Assembly: GCA_029255685.2 (NCBI GenBank)
Contig: CM055315.2
Location: forward strand, 71,515,681-71,579,680
Direction of reading: 5' to 3'
DNA from: Silene conica
Lineage: Eukaryota; Streptophyta; Magnoliopsida; Caryophyllales; Caryophyllaceae
DNA: 64,000 nt
Of the stretch, positions 1 to 10,504 are shown piece by piece (the stretch's first letter is position 1; each line of letters begins with the position of its first letter). Both the position numbers and the translations under genes were made by a program. The notes under the pieces were generated by a model. It worked only from the letters and a program-made list of their open reading frames with translations. It was not told the DNA's origin and searched no databases.

Positions 1-450
1 TTGGATTAGGTCACAGTTTGGAATGTATTGTATTGTTGTAGGACTGTAATTTGGATTAGGTTACAGTTCTGTGTTGCCCTTGGATTATGGGGTATGTTGT
101 GTTAGGACTGTAATTTGGATTAGGTTACAGTTCTGTGTTGCCTTTGGATTATGGGGTATGTTGTTGTAGGACTGTAATTTGGATTAGGTTACAGTTCTGT
201 GTTGCCCTTGGATTATGGGGTATGTTTTGTTAGGACTGTAATTTGGATTAGGTTACAGTTCTGTGTTGCCTTTGGATTATGGGGTATGTTGTGGTAGGAC
301 TGTAATTTGGATTAGGTTACAGTCTTGCTTGCCTTTGGATTATGGGGTATGTATTGTGGTGGGACTGTAATTTGGATTAGGTTACAGTCTCGTTTGCCTT
401 TGTATTTGAGGTGTATTGTTGTGAAACTGTGATTAGGATTAGGTCACAGC
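1..450 (+). repeat. Tandem array of about 63-64-bp units, each with a small hairpin
   Basis: Units start near 1, 51, 115, 178, 243, 307, 371 and 435. Most contain ACTGTAA, an 11-base loop (TTTGGATTAGG) and TTACAGT, a perfect 7-bp stem (for example 43-49 with 61-67). In the last unit the stem reads CTGTGA/TCACAG (427-432 with 444-449), so both arms changed together. The array occupies the same relative place in this LTR as the stem-loop array of the chromovirus LTR. Confidence 0.85.
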
Positions 451-1244
451 TTTTGGTTGCCTTTGTATTTATAAGGTGTATTTGTGCATATGGATACTAA
501 TTGCTGATATGGCATATACTTGCCTAGGATGGGGTACAGTGTTATATACTTGCTGTTGTTATCTGCTTGCCTAGAGTGGGTACGGTGTCGGATATGTATG
601 CTGATATTGATGAGTTTAGTACTTTGATTATAGTGTTGTTCATCCAAGGCATTGGATGACTCTTTATTCAGTTTCGTAAATGGTTTGGATTGAAAGACCC
701 CCCGGCCGGGCAACCGGAAGGGAAACCGGCTCTCCTTCCAAATAGTTTCCGAAGTTGGTTGAGAGCCTTGCATAGTATTGGCATGTTGATAAGAGTTCGA
801 GATGTTGATATATAAATGCTTCACATGATTGTTTATGTTGGAGTATGATACTTGTTTACATGTTCTGTGTTGTATGACATTAGGTGGCTATGAGAACTCT
901 AGTCACTCCCCACTGACTGTGGCGCACATGTTGTATGTGTGTAGGTACTTGATGCCGTTCTTCAGGGGGTTACGTTGAGGCTAGCGAGCAATGATCCTTC
1001 ATCGATGATTTTACCCATTCGTTAGCTAGACCTTAGCTTTATATTTTCCGTACTTTGGTGCCTGTTGGGATATGCTATCCCGGGCTGCTTTTGTATAGTA
1101 CTTATATACTTATTTATGTTTTATCTTTCGCATGTTTAGATTTCTAAAGCACCTCGCATGTTTAGTTTGTTAAAAAGTTTAAATTCCGCTGCATTTTTAG
1201 TACTTTGTGTGTTTTAAATTTCCGCTTTCGCGAGGAATTTTACA
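1..1244 (+). repeat. 3' part of a Ty3/gypsy-type LTR, cut by the window edge
   Basis: The segment ends in TTTTACA after a CCGCTTTCGCGAGG block, exactly as the chromovirus LTRs at 50242-53191 and 57860-60809 end. It shares with them, in the same order, a TCATCCAA/TTGGATGA hairpin (640-659), a CCCCCCGG...AACCGG block (699-728), GGCTCTC/GAGAGCC arms, the words GAACTCTAGTCACTCCCCACTGA, split here as GAACTCTAGTC and ACTCCCCACTGA, near 895-915, and the terminal region. Outside these blocks the sequences differ clearly, so it is a related subfamily and not another copy. The 5' end lies outside the window, so solo LTR versus full element cannot be decided. No open frame of interest lies in it. Confidence 0.8.
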
Positions 1245-1264
1245 ATCTTTTTAAAGATGGATAA

Positions 1265-1620
1265 TTAATTGATAAGAATACTCTGAACAATGGGTGTCCT
1301 GCTCAAAATACCCCAAACTCTATTTTAACTACCAATATAACCAACTAATGCTCTCATTCGCTTTTATTATAATATATGACCTGCTACATGCTATATAAGT
1401 GAAGGATTTTCTAATCCTTTTTTAACCCGCCTTTCTCTTTTTACTTCTATGTTAATCTATTCACCTAATCACACCATTAAACCATGTTATAACAAGTTAA
1501 CAAAACAACAAATTCTATTCAAAGCAAATGAGGGCATTAGTTGGTTATATTGGTAGTTAAAATAAAGTTCGGAGTATTTTGAGCAGGACACCCATAGTTC
1601 AGAGTATTCTGATCAATTAA
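1265..1620. mobile_element. Foldback MITE with about 95-bp terminal inverted repeats
   Basis: Bases 1265-1359 are the reverse complement of 1526-1620 with only a few mismatches; both arms begin TTAATTGAT and share the words CTCTGAAC and GGGTGTCCTGCTCAAAATAC. The centre (1360-1525) is AT-rich and non-coding. The ends are themselves palindromic (TTAA), so the target duplication could be TTAA or TAA and the superfamily cannot be fixed. It has no transposase and must be non-autonomous. Confidence 0.8.
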
Positions 1621-1635
1621 GATTGCCCTGTTGTC

Positions 1636-2432
1636 GTGCGTATATGGAAAGGATCACCTTTGGGACTGAATTGCGTGGGTACGGAAGGACTGGAGCTTAG
1701 AATATGGGTGGTGAATTGGACTGAGTATTTGTGGAATATGGAAGATGGTCAGAAAACGCTGGTGTTTTTCCTGGCTATGTTGTGGCGATATGGATTACTA
1801 GAAACAACGCCATCTTTCAAAGAGAATTATTTTACCCTCATGTTTTTTACAATAAGGTGCATATTTTAGTTGAGACGACTTGGAAAGCTATCACCTTGAA
1901 ACGGGATAAGCTGGCCCAATGTCAACAAAAACATAGGGAATGGGTGGAAACGGAGCCTGTCTCGGATGCTCATAAGTTACGGAACTCGATTCCCTTTTTT
2001 ATGATTGGACATATGCACCATAATGGCTTCTTTAGGATTAAGGTGGACGCGGCATGGAGAACTAGGGATTCGACTTCTGTGGGTAGGATTTTGTATGACT
2101 TGGATGGCGATGTGATCGCTGAAGAATCTCTTTTTTTTTTATGCCGAATCTGCTATATAGGCGGAGGCAAGGGGCGTTTTGGAGGTCATGAAATGGGCAA
2201 TAAGGTTTGATCTTTTGCATCTTAGTATTTTATCAGATTGTCTGCAGGTCATTCTTCAGATAACAGGTATCGAAGGGGGGCATCATCAAACAAGAGGGAT
2301 CATTGGATATATCTGGTCTATGGCAGGATCTTTTCACTGCTTGAGTATTAGCTTTATTCCCTGTAATCTTAATAAGAGAGCACATAATGTCCCTTTACTG
2401 CTGGCAAAAAAAAAAAAGGAAAAAAAAAACTA
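1636..2432 (+). pseudogene. 5'-truncated LINE: RNase H-like end of ORF2 with A-rich tail
   Basis: Conceptual translation shows the plant LINE RNase H-like domain: a VAIWITRNNAIFQ stretch (from about 1779), then FRIKVDAAW with its catalytic-type Asp (about 2031-2057), an ESAI...EVMKWA helix (about 2145-2200), SDCLQVI (about 2233) and NKRAHNVP (about 2370). The frame shifts at a run of T near 2130-2141 and a TAG follows at about 2158, so it is dead. The copy lacks the endonuclease and reverse transcriptase parts. An A-rich tail at 2406-2431 fits target-primed reverse transcription with 5' truncation. No target duplication was recognised. Confidence 0.75.
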
Positions 2433-4027
2433 AGTAGCGATTTCCATATGGTATCAGAAACATGATGATAGAGAGCAGTGGAATGATCACGAGCATCTTC
2501 ACCCAAATCATCAGGCCAACTAACAAAACTCCCAAGAGACTTGATCAGATGAGAAGTTGTGAGTCAAGAACGAGGTGCACTTACGCCACAAGAGCGTAGA
2601 AATTTAAAGGGAAAAATAAGCCACAAAAGCCTATAAACAGTGGAGAAGATTCTCCTACACCACGTAGTACGACCACAACAATCAACGGACCAAAAACCAA
2701 GGACAAAGCGCCAACTGACAAGTCGGGAAAAGGAAAACTTCACAACCAAACCCACAACCCAATTCATCCAGACATTAACGGAAGAGGAACAGGACATCCT
2801 CTCACCCAGTCTCAGATGGAACAAAAAACGGCTGTAACCAACACAAACCAAAGAGCACTGCATCGCTACCCCATCAAAAACATTTTTTCGACAAATAAAG
2901 TAAAGACTCCTATAAGAGGAGATAATTAGGAAAAACAAGCTAACAAGTAAAAGAAAAAGAGACGGCGTAATATCAAGAAAAAATACCCCCATCTCCAAAA
3001 CCAACCTTCTACACCGAAATCCATCATACAACTGCTCATAAGCTCCCAAATCCAAAAAAACGCAATTCACCCAGTAAAGTGACCCCAAATAAAACCGAAT
3101 AGAGAAATTCCGACTGAAACCCATAAACCCAACAAAAGACCAGACGACATAAAAAACAGTTAAAAGAGTCGTCAGCATCAGGACACCCCAGACGATCCAC
3201 AGAAGACCTAAAACGACCCTGAAAACACACATGCATGCACCAAAATGGTAGACAGACCTACGCCGGGATCACACAAAACAAAGAGACAACAGTCCGAAAG
3301 GCGGAAGGGACGAGGGAGACGGGAATGCCGTGTCGGACACACATACCCATAAAAATAGCAACAAACTTTAACACAGTCCGGCCACGAAGCCTAGGGAGAT
3401 CGGGGAAATTGGGGGATCACCTCCCTAGTTGAAAGCGACCATGAAGCCTAGGGAGATGAGGGAAGTGGGGGGATCACCTCCCTAGCTGCATGCACAGAGA
3501 ATAAAGACCCGAAAAGACGATCCGTCCCAAGATGCATGCGAAGAGACCGTCACATGCACGTTTTTGTTTTCAAGATACACTGAAAATCTTACTAATGCGA
3601 TCATCCAAAGGACATGCTAGAGTTGAAAGCGCTACCATTTCATCAGCAAAAATTATTTTCTTCAATACCTTCCTATATCCCACCGCATTGCATGTACTTG
3701 ATTTAGTTGTCTCTTTTGATTTTCGAGAACAGGTTATCGCATTGGTTCCAAACACTAAAGGCAGGAGACTCGGACATTAAAAAACGTTAAAACAGTCGAA
3801 ACGATCATTGAAATAACGGAAGGAGCCGAAAAATCTCAAAAGAGGGATTAAGAAACGACACAAAATTGGGTAAAAACAATCAAAATAAGATGAGAGAGTG
3901 GTCACCGGAGAAAAGCCACAAGACGGCTTAATCTCCGGTGACCGAGCAAGAGTAATCAAGGGAAAGTGAGAGGAAGGGGGAGGATGGTGGTAACAAAGTT
4001 ATTATTTGGGGTTTTTTTAAGAAAGGA
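2433..4027. other. Unassigned repeat-like DNA without a convincing gene
   Basis: The minus strand is rich in T, C and G and gives a 222-codon open frame at 3232-2564, but its translation is a low-complexity mix of Phe, Val, Cys and Arg with no family signature, so I do not call it a gene. The minus strand from about 4070 has pyrimidine-rich leader-like composition, as in 5' untranslated regions. A 57-bp tandem duplication lies at 3386-3499. It may be the 5' part of an old non-LTR or other transposon; I cannot name it. Confidence 0.4.
3386..3499. repeat. Two tandem copies of a 57-bp unit
   Basis: The word GAAGCCTAGGGAGAT begins at 3386 and again at 3443, and GGGGGATCACCTCCCTAG follows in each copy. 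Within a unit CTAGGGAG and CTCCCTAG are complementary, so each copy can fold into a hairpin. Confidence 0.8.
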
Positions 4028-4051
4028 GGGGGGGGGGGGGGGGGGGGGGGG
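4028..4051 (+). repeat. Homopolymer of 24 G
   Basis: An uninterrupted run of G follows GAAAGGA. Such runs are hard to sequence and the length may not be exact. On the minus strand it is a C run just upstream of the pyrimidine-rich leader-like region. Confidence 0.9.
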
Positions 4052-4845
4052 AATTTTGTTAGAGAGAAGGGGAGCTAATTTTGATTCTTAAATCACATAG
4101 TTACTGTCATGTGAATATTACTATATTAATGATTGGATTATTTATTGGATTTCTTACCTGACTATTTCAATCCCTCTTGTTCATATCCTTTCTACTTTAT
4201 TATGTAGTAGTTTGTACTTGGGCTGAGATGTGTCGTCCTGTGTACCGGACTACCCGTCCGTCGTGCCTCATCCCCAACTTGACCCGACCCAGGCATGGTC
4301 ATTGGGCTAGCCGTGCTGAGCCTGGCCCGATCACCCTAACCCTCACTTTGACATGCCTCTCGTAAGCCATGAATGCGGGTTGGTTGTGCCTTGAACCTGG
4401 GCTGGTCGTGTGCCTTAAGTAATATTTTTTTCTTAAAAAAATTGTTATATTTTTAGTTATTTTTTTTAATAAATAATGAATAATAGTGATTTAAATAAAT
4501 AATTTATTAAATATTAATGTACTTGATTACTTGTATTTTTAGTGTATTCGATTTAATTAAATAATTAAAAAACAATATAAAAATAAAAATTTAATCAAAT
4601 TTTTAAGAAATTATATTAAAACAATATCTCAATCTTTTATTTAAAAAGGATGAAACAATGTAATTACAAGTTTATCTAATTAAAAACTATGAATTTTTTT
4701 TAAAAAACGATATAATTCTAAAGTAACAAAATAACTAATTAATAAAAGAAAAATACAAAATACAATTTATCTATTATAATATTCAACTGAGTATCATTTT
4801 TAAATAAAAAAATCAAATTGACTTAAGAACTAAAAACATTGTTCT
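4052..4845. other. Intergenic DNA with a GC-rich island then AT-rich sequence
   Basis: Bases 4210-4420 are rich in GACCCGACCC, GGGCTAGCC and GGCCCGA words of the kind seen in decayed terminal regions of plant DNA transposons. Bases 4425-4840 are very AT-rich. No gene, inverted repeat pair or LTR boundary was found. Confidence 0.4.
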
Positions 4846-4849
4846 AAAA
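4846..4849 (-). terminator. RNA polymerase III terminator of the tRNA gene
   Basis: On the minus strand the tRNA is followed at once by TTTT, the usual Pol III stop signal, which supports an active tRNA gene. Confidence 0.8.
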
Positions 4850-4874
4850 TGCGGTGAGCGTGGATCGAACACGC

Positions 4875-4917
<43 letters not shown>

Positions 4918-4922
4918 CCCGC
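4850..4922 (-). tRNA. tRNA-Phe (anticodon GAA)
   Basis: The minus strand gives a complete 73-nt cloverleaf without intron. The 7-bp acceptor stem pairs GCGGGGA with TCACCGC with one non-Watson-Crick position, as in the known plant tRNA-Phe. The D arm carries the A box (TAGCTCAGTTGG), the anticodon loop is CTGAAGA with GAA at its centre, and the T arm carries the B box (GTTCGATCC). The discriminator base is A and CCA is not encoded, as expected for a nuclear gene. The upstream minus-strand sequence is AT-rich (an AT microsatellite at about 4942-4964) with a CAA near the expected start, typical of plant tRNA genes. It delivers Phe to UUC/UUU codons. Confidence 0.96.
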
Positions 4923-5044
4923 AATATCATTTATTGTCATTAATATATATATATATATATATACTGTTTTCGCTGACTCTAATCACAAGTGGGGAGGAAA
5001 ATTATCGTTATAAAATGGATTGGGGTGCATCCCTTTCTATTTGA

Positions 5045-5245
5045 TTGGTAATGGTAGTAATTGTCTTTCCATACGCGTTAAAGTTGTGGTGGTTGGTTTC
5101 AAAATTCCAAAGCACTCATTGGCGTCGGATAGTTTATAACTCTGACGATGAAATCATTTGTGATCACGCACATTTTTGGTGGGCTGAATATGCATCACAA
5201 GGTGAAGCTAACGATATTTGTGAGGTACTTTTATGGGCTACATAG
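5045..5245 (+). pseudogene. LINE RNase H-like domain fragment
   Basis: A 66-codon frame reads like the middle of a plant LINE RNase H-like domain: a strand ending IVYNSDDEIICDHAHFWW followed by an AEYASQGEANDICEVLLWA helix with the conserved Glu. It has no start or end of its own. Copia element A inserted just downstream at 5263; bases 11764-11940 beyond that insertion may be the rest of the same LINE, but their translation is too decayed to be sure. Confidence 0.55.
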
Positions 5246-5262
5246 GGATAATAAATGTTATC

Positions 5263-5681
5263 TGTAAACTAAAATTAGAGAATCTTGATTGTAGTGATAA
5301 TTACTGATAGATATATACATGAAGCAACCATTAGGTTTGGTGAGGGGATTCCTTGAGAGTAATTAGAAGATATAACCCTAATGCTTTGCCTTCTCTTGCC
5401 TTCCTTATTCCCTAATTCTCAATTCCTTTACTATGTGTTTTCTCTTTATGAAAAATTAGGTTAAAACTACAAATAGGTGTAGCTTAATATATAGGTGGCA
5501 GGAGGGGCTTAAATAGATACGTGCGCCTAATATGTTAATGACCTGTAAACATTAACCTTAATCCACTTATTCTATTACTCTTATTAAAAATCCGAAATAT
5601 TATATTTAACTATTTCGAATTAAGGCGACCGACATCAGTAATTAGGTTCACATATTAAAGAATTAAATAATAATTCTTACA
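5263..5681 (-). repeat. 3' LTR of copia element A
   Basis: It is a 419-bp direct repeat of 11345-11763. The element runs on the minus strand, so this left copy is the 3' LTR. Ends are TGTAA and TTACA. Confidence 0.95.
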
Positions 5682-5694
5682 TTCTCCCACTTGG
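5682..5694 (-). promoter_or_regulatory. Polypurine tract of copia element A
   Basis: The minus strand reads AAGTGGGAGAA directly before the 3' LTR. This purine run is the expected plus-strand primer site and resembles the one of element D at 47396-47406. Confidence 0.8.
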
Positions 5695-6100
5695 ACCATA
5701 TTACTGACCAAAACATAATGTCACACCTAAGTAGAACCATAAGACGCGTAAACGGTTAAATGAACACATAATGAGTTTGTCTTAATTACCCTGATTATTC
5801 CAAACAACTGGTTGAGTCATGGCGGAAACACTACTTTACAAGAGAAGTGATCCTTCCATTTACTACAGACCAATCATTCAGAATAACCAGTCTGTACAAG
5901 TAGCAAAAATAATCCCCGATAATGTCCTTGAGGAAAAGAATTGATTCTGTTAATCGTGTAACAACAATGTATACAATTACAATCATACGATACATAAATT
6001 TTTTGGAAACCATCATCATAAGAAAATATAAGTTGATTAATCAAAACAAGAGTGTCATCATTACAAAACATTAGGATGATCTAGACATAAACGAAAAGCC

Positions 6101-6997
6101 TTAATGATTATCCTCCAGACCCATATCAGTAGCATGCTTCAATAATAATGTCTTTAGAGGTAAGCCCGTGGTTAAAGGATCTGCTATATTAGCACTAGTC
6201 ATGATGTGCTCAATTGACACAGTGTTTTTCCGAACTTCCTCCTTAACTGATAGGTATTTCATTTCCATGTGCTTTATACCTTTAAAGTATCTATCATTCA
6301 TCGAAAAGAAGACGACTGCGGCATTATCACAGTAAACTTTCAGCGGTCTTGCGACACTATTTATAATGCTAAGCCCTGAAAGAAAATTCCGCAACCATAA
6401 AGCTTGGATAATAGCCTCAAAGCATGCTACAAATTCAGTTTCCATGGTGGATAAGGCGATGATTGTTTGTTTATCACTTTTCAATGAGATTGCTCCCCCA
6501 GCTAAAGCAAACACATAACCAAAAGTGTTTTTGTCCACACATCCTCCAAAATCTGAGTCAGCGTATCCAATAACCTCGAGCTGATCAGTATGTCTATAAG
6601 TGAACATTTTGTTCATCGTTTCCTTTAAGTACCTTAAGACTTTCTTAGCCGCATTCCAATGACCCATTTCATGATTGGACTGATATCGACCCAACATACT
6701 CACTGCAAAACTTATGTCAGGTCTTGTACAGACCTGAGCATACATTAAGCTTCCAACCAGAGATGCATAAGGAAAGTTTTTCATGGCATTTCGTTCTAGT
6801 TCGGTCTTAGGGCACACACTTAAGCTGAACTTATCTCTTTTCTGAATAGGAACATCATTGGGATTACATTTTACCATGTTAAATATTTCCAAGACCTTCA
6901 TGATATAAGCTTTCTGAGACAACCCTAATACCCTTTGTGATCTGTCTCGAGATATTTCCACCCCAATCACATAGGACGCCTCTCCCATATCTTTCAT
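6101..6997 (-). pseudogene. Copia element A: C-terminal reverse transcriptase and RNase H
   Basis: This 298-codon open stretch begins after the YVDD box with MKDMGEASYVIGVEI, contains the KFPYASLVGSLMYA-type block (here NFPYASLVGSLMYA), CTRPDISFAV, the RNase H motif GYADSDFGGC, the STMETEFVA block carrying the RNase H Glu, CDNAAVV, and the C-terminal NIADPLTTGLP. The usual STAEAEY-type motif is altered to STMETEF. It lies in the same reading frame phase as the reverse transcriptase part but is separated from it by stops at 7018-7078. Confidence 0.9.
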
Positions 6998-7075
6998 CTC
7001 AAAAATGCTTGCTATAAAATCTTTAGTTTAATGTAATAGTCCTAAATCACTGCTCGCGATAAGTATGTCATCGAC

Positions 7076-7600
7076 CTATAAGACCAAAAATATAAACTTA
7101 CTCCCACTGATCTTCAGGTAGATACACTGATTAACAGTGTTTTCTTGAAACCCAAAGGAGGTAATGGTACTATGAAACTTAATATACCATTGTCGAGAAG
7201 CTTGCTTAATGGACTTCTTTAATGTACAAACCTTGTCCTCTTTGCCATTAATAAGGAAGCCTTCAGGTTGACCCATGTAGACGTCTTCTTCCAAACTCCC
7301 ATTTAAAAAGGCCGTTTTCACATCCATTTGTTGTAGCTCTAAGTCAAAATGAGCTACTAAAGCTAGTATGATCCGTAAAGAATCCTTCTTAGAAACTGGA
7401 GAGAAGGTTTCATTATAATCAATGCCTTCTTTTTGATTAAAGCCTTTAGCTACTAATCTGGCTTTATCTCGTTCAATATTACCTAAGGAGTCGCGCTTGG
7501 TCTTAAAAACCCACTTGCAGCTGACAACCTTATGACCTATTGGTAGATTGACCAACTCCCAAACCTCATTCTTAGCCATAGACTCCATCTTTTCTTTCAT
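7076..7600 (-). pseudogene. Copia element A: N-terminal reverse transcriptase, ending in the active site
   Basis: The translation shows [54 protein letters not shown] (first catalytic Asp) and GFLINGKEDKVCTLKKS. It ends at a TAG (7078-7076) that replaces the Tyr codon of the catalytic YVDD box; VDDIL follows in frame. The usual YGLKQA motif is also altered (SIKQAS). The enzyme cannot be complete. Confidence 0.9.
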
Positions 7601-7632
7601 GGCATTAATCCATTTATCGGAATCACTACTGT

Positions 7633-8237
7633 TTATAGCTTGTGAAATGTAACCTGATCATTATCTATACTAATGTCAAATTCACATTGTTGTAGATATA
7701 CTTCATAGTCATCTGGAATAGCTAACCTTCTAGGTCTTGTGGACCTTCTTAATGTTATTTCAGGTATTATATCAACAACTTCAGTGGCGATGTTATCATT
7801 CTGGAGTGGAGGGTCATCGACATTAGGTTCCACAATATTGGCTGAGTCAACATTTTTATTATGTGGTACCTCATTAATAGAAATTAAGGGTAAAGGGACT
7901 GGAATTGCAACCCTAACTTCATTGGCGATGACGTCCCTTATTTGATCACTCCCACTAACTTCGTCATTCTCAAGGAATTTGGCATTTTCGGTTTCCACAA
8001 TTCTAGTTTTGTGTGCAGGACAGTAAAACCTATAGCCTTTGGACTTTTACGGGTAACCGATAAAGAACCCACTAATGGTTTTATGATCAAGCTTTCTTTC
8101 ATGTGGATTATAAATGCGTGCCTCTGCTGGGCATCCTCATACATGTAAGTGTTGAAGACTCGGTTTCCACCATTTCCACAGTTCAAATGGTGTGTTTGAA
8201 ACTGCCTTACTTGGAACCCGATTTTCAACCTACACAT
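7633..8237 (-). pseudogene. Copia element A: integrase C-terminus and linker, two frames
   Basis: Translation passes from one frame (8237 to about 8000: TYMYEDAQQRHAFIIH, LVGSLSVTRKSPKAIGF) to another (about 7998-7633, with the acidic linker ending RRSTRPRRLAIPDDY, a typical copia motif before reverse transcriptase). A frameshift therefore lies near 8000, and another must lie between 7633 and 7600. Confidence 0.8.
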
Positions 8238-8970
8238 CAGTCATTAGGGCATGCATCCACAACTTCATGGGCAAATTGGTATTACTCATCAGTGTCCTCA
8301 CAGCCTCTAATAGAGTTCGATTACGCCTCTCAGCAACACCATTCATCCATGGAGAACCAAGAGTTGTGTACTGACGGACAATACCCAAACTTTCAAGGAG
8401 TTTTGCAAAAGGACCAGGATGTTGTCCTGATTCATCGTATTTGCCATAATACTCACTACCCCTTTCTGATTTGACGATTTTTACTTTCTTTCCTAATTGC
8501 CTTTCCACCTCCTTAATGTAAACCTCTAAAGCGTTCACTGATTGATACTTTTCATGCAAAAGGTAAAGATAACAATAACGTGAATAATCGTCGATGAAAG
8601 TGATGAAATATTTCTCTCCGCTCATGGAGGGAACATCGAATGGACCACATATGTCCATATGTATAATTTTTAAAAGAGCAGTGCTTCTTGTGGAACCTTT
8701 CTTGGTGTGTTTGGTTTGCTTACCCTTAATGCATTCCACACATGTTCCAAAATCCCTAAAATCAAGAGAAGGTGGTATATTATCTTTAACCAATATGCTC
8801 ATTCTTTCTCTTGAAATATGGGCCAAACGTTTATGCCACAAGATAGAGGAACTTTCATTAGACCTTCCACGTTTTGAACTAACATTATTATGCAGGGAAA
8901 CATTATGAGAAACACAAAGAGATTCTGAAAACAATTTATCTAAATAAATTCGATACAATCCGTTTTCCAA
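8230..8970 (-). pseudogene. Copia element A: GAG-pre-integrase and integrase core
   Basis: Seen in order: LWHKRLAHIS and CVECIKGKQ, which form the HHCC zinc finger; HMDICGPFD with the first catalytic Asp; FIDDYSRYCYLYLL; KSERGSEYYG; and GVAERRNRTLLEAV with the catalytic Glu. The second catalytic Asp, normally in KSDRGGEY, is Glu here (residue 169 of the open stretch). The stretch ends in a stop after residue 246 and the frame then shifts. Confidence 0.9.
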
Positions 8971-9030
8971 AATACCAGAACCAACAAAAACATTGTCTCG
9001 AAACGTACCGAAACAACCTTATCCAAAACT

Positions 9031-9348
9031 TTATTTAAAACCATCATTATCTAACTTAGAAACTGAAATTAAATTGCGTCTGAAGGAGGGAACATAAAGT
9101 GTATCCTTCAAATTCAACTTAAATCCAGTGCTTAATTTCAAGCTAAAACTTCTAATGGCTTCTACGGAGGCTTTATCTTTATTCCCCATGTATAAGGAGG
9201 CCTCATTTGGCTTTATGGTTCTTGTCGTAAGGAATCCCTGCAAGGAATTCGAAATATGTACATTAGAGCCTGTATCTAGCCACCATGTATTACAAGGAAC
9301 TTCGGTGTAATTTGATTCAAAACATATTAAAGCCAAATGCTTACCCAT
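9031..9348 (-). pseudogene. Copia element A: protease region
   Basis: WWLDTGSNVHIS gives the aspartic protease active site (D-T-G), followed by LYVPSFRRNLISVSKLD, the conserved end of the copia protease domain. Upstream, in the same frame, a decayed zinc-knuckle region (FYKKPGHFQNDC, first Cys pair lost) links it to gag. Stops flank the stretch at both ends. Confidence 0.85.
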
Positions 9349-9414
9349 CTTTTCGAACCAATTCTTACGCTTTATGCAGTCATTCTGAAAGTGCCCAGGT
9401 TTCTTATAGAAAAA

Positions 9415-10080
9415 TCAACTTTTCTGTTTCTTAATATCTTTCTTTACGCCAGATGTAGATGGCTTATCATAAGGGCCAGACTTCATGCCCTTTCTATTTC
9501 CAAACTTACCTTTTGATTTCCCGCTTACATGATGCACATGGTGTGCCTGGGATAAGCCAATATTCTTACTTGAGGCATCGGCCTCATCTTTTTGTTTGAT
9601 CCTTGCTGCTTCCCGAACCAGTTTATTGGTCAATTCATTAACACTCCTAATTTATTTAACAGTGTTGTAATGGAGATGGAAGACATCAAACTTGTCAGGC
9701 AAATAGTTGATGATAAACTGGGCAAGGAACGGGTCCTCTACTTTCATGCCGAGTTTTCCCAACTTAGCTGCCAGATTTGTCATGTGTAACACATGCTGCT
9801 GCATGGTGGTTACACCCTCATTATACTTAGGAGTGGTAAGTTCAGACATAAGCCTTACAGCTACCGCTTTATCGGTGATCTAAAAGCGTTCCTTAATGAT
9901 TTCCATGTACTTACTGGCTGTGTCACATACTATCTTCGAAATGGAGGACTTAATGTTTGGCGCAATGGTAAGGTGCAAAAACTTTAGGCAAAGACTATCA
10001 GATTTCTTCCACCAGTTATATTCTTCAAGTACTTCTTTACTCGCATCAGAGGCTCCCAGTAAGCACTTGATCAAGTTCAA
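9415..10080 (-). pseudogene. Copia element A: gag remnant
   Basis: Three open pieces in one frame (10080-9880, 9849-9652, 9633-9415) separated by stops give a copia-type Gag: ECLLGASDAS-like start, here KCLLGASDAS, then YNWWKKSDSL, a middle part with HMTNLAAKL and FIINYLPDKFD, and a basic Gly/Lys/Ser-rich end before the zinc knuckle. Gag would form the particle and bind element RNA. Confidence 0.8.
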
Positions 10081-10170
10081 GAATCCCTAAATAGAACTCG
10101 AGATGCTCTTTTCATTCTGAGTAATTAGTACCATCAAGTTGGAACTGCATGGACACAATTATTAAGAGAG

Positions 10171-10391
10171 CTTTGCAACGGTACTACATTATGAACAGTG
10201 CTCAAAACATTAGGCTTTGAGTTTAACACGCAATATCAATTATGACTATTGTTTTGAGTTTAAAACATTAGCCTAATGTTTTGAGCACTGTTCATAATGC
10301 AGTACCGTTGCAAAGCCTAATGTTTTGAGCACTGTTCATAATGCAGTACCGTGCTCAAAACATTAGGCTTTGAGTTTAACACGCAATATCA
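10171..10391. repeat. Compound inverted and direct repeats in the leader of element A
   Basis: Bases 10171-10215 and 10271-10315 are reverse complements over 45 positions with one mismatch, separated by 55 bases. A further copy of the right arm follows at about 10311-10353, and bases 10353-10391 repeat 10200-10238 directly. The block reads like repeated template switching during reverse transcription or repair. Confidence 0.9.
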
Positions 10392-10504
10392 AAACATTAG
10401 ACTCAAAACATTAGGCTTTGAGTAACTCATAAGCATTCATCAAGCAAGCATAGTATCTGTGGACAACCTACACATGCTTAATTACATAATCTGGTATACT
10501 CTTC

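Noticed and set aside
2449-2460. TGGTATCAGAAA, like a primer binding site
   Set aside because: No LTR lies next to it and no retrotransposon domain follows.
2564-3232. A 222-codon minus-strand open frame
   Set aside because: Its translation is low-complexity (Phe, Val, Cys, Arg) with no known motif, and the opposite strand is A-rich, which keeps the frame open by composition.
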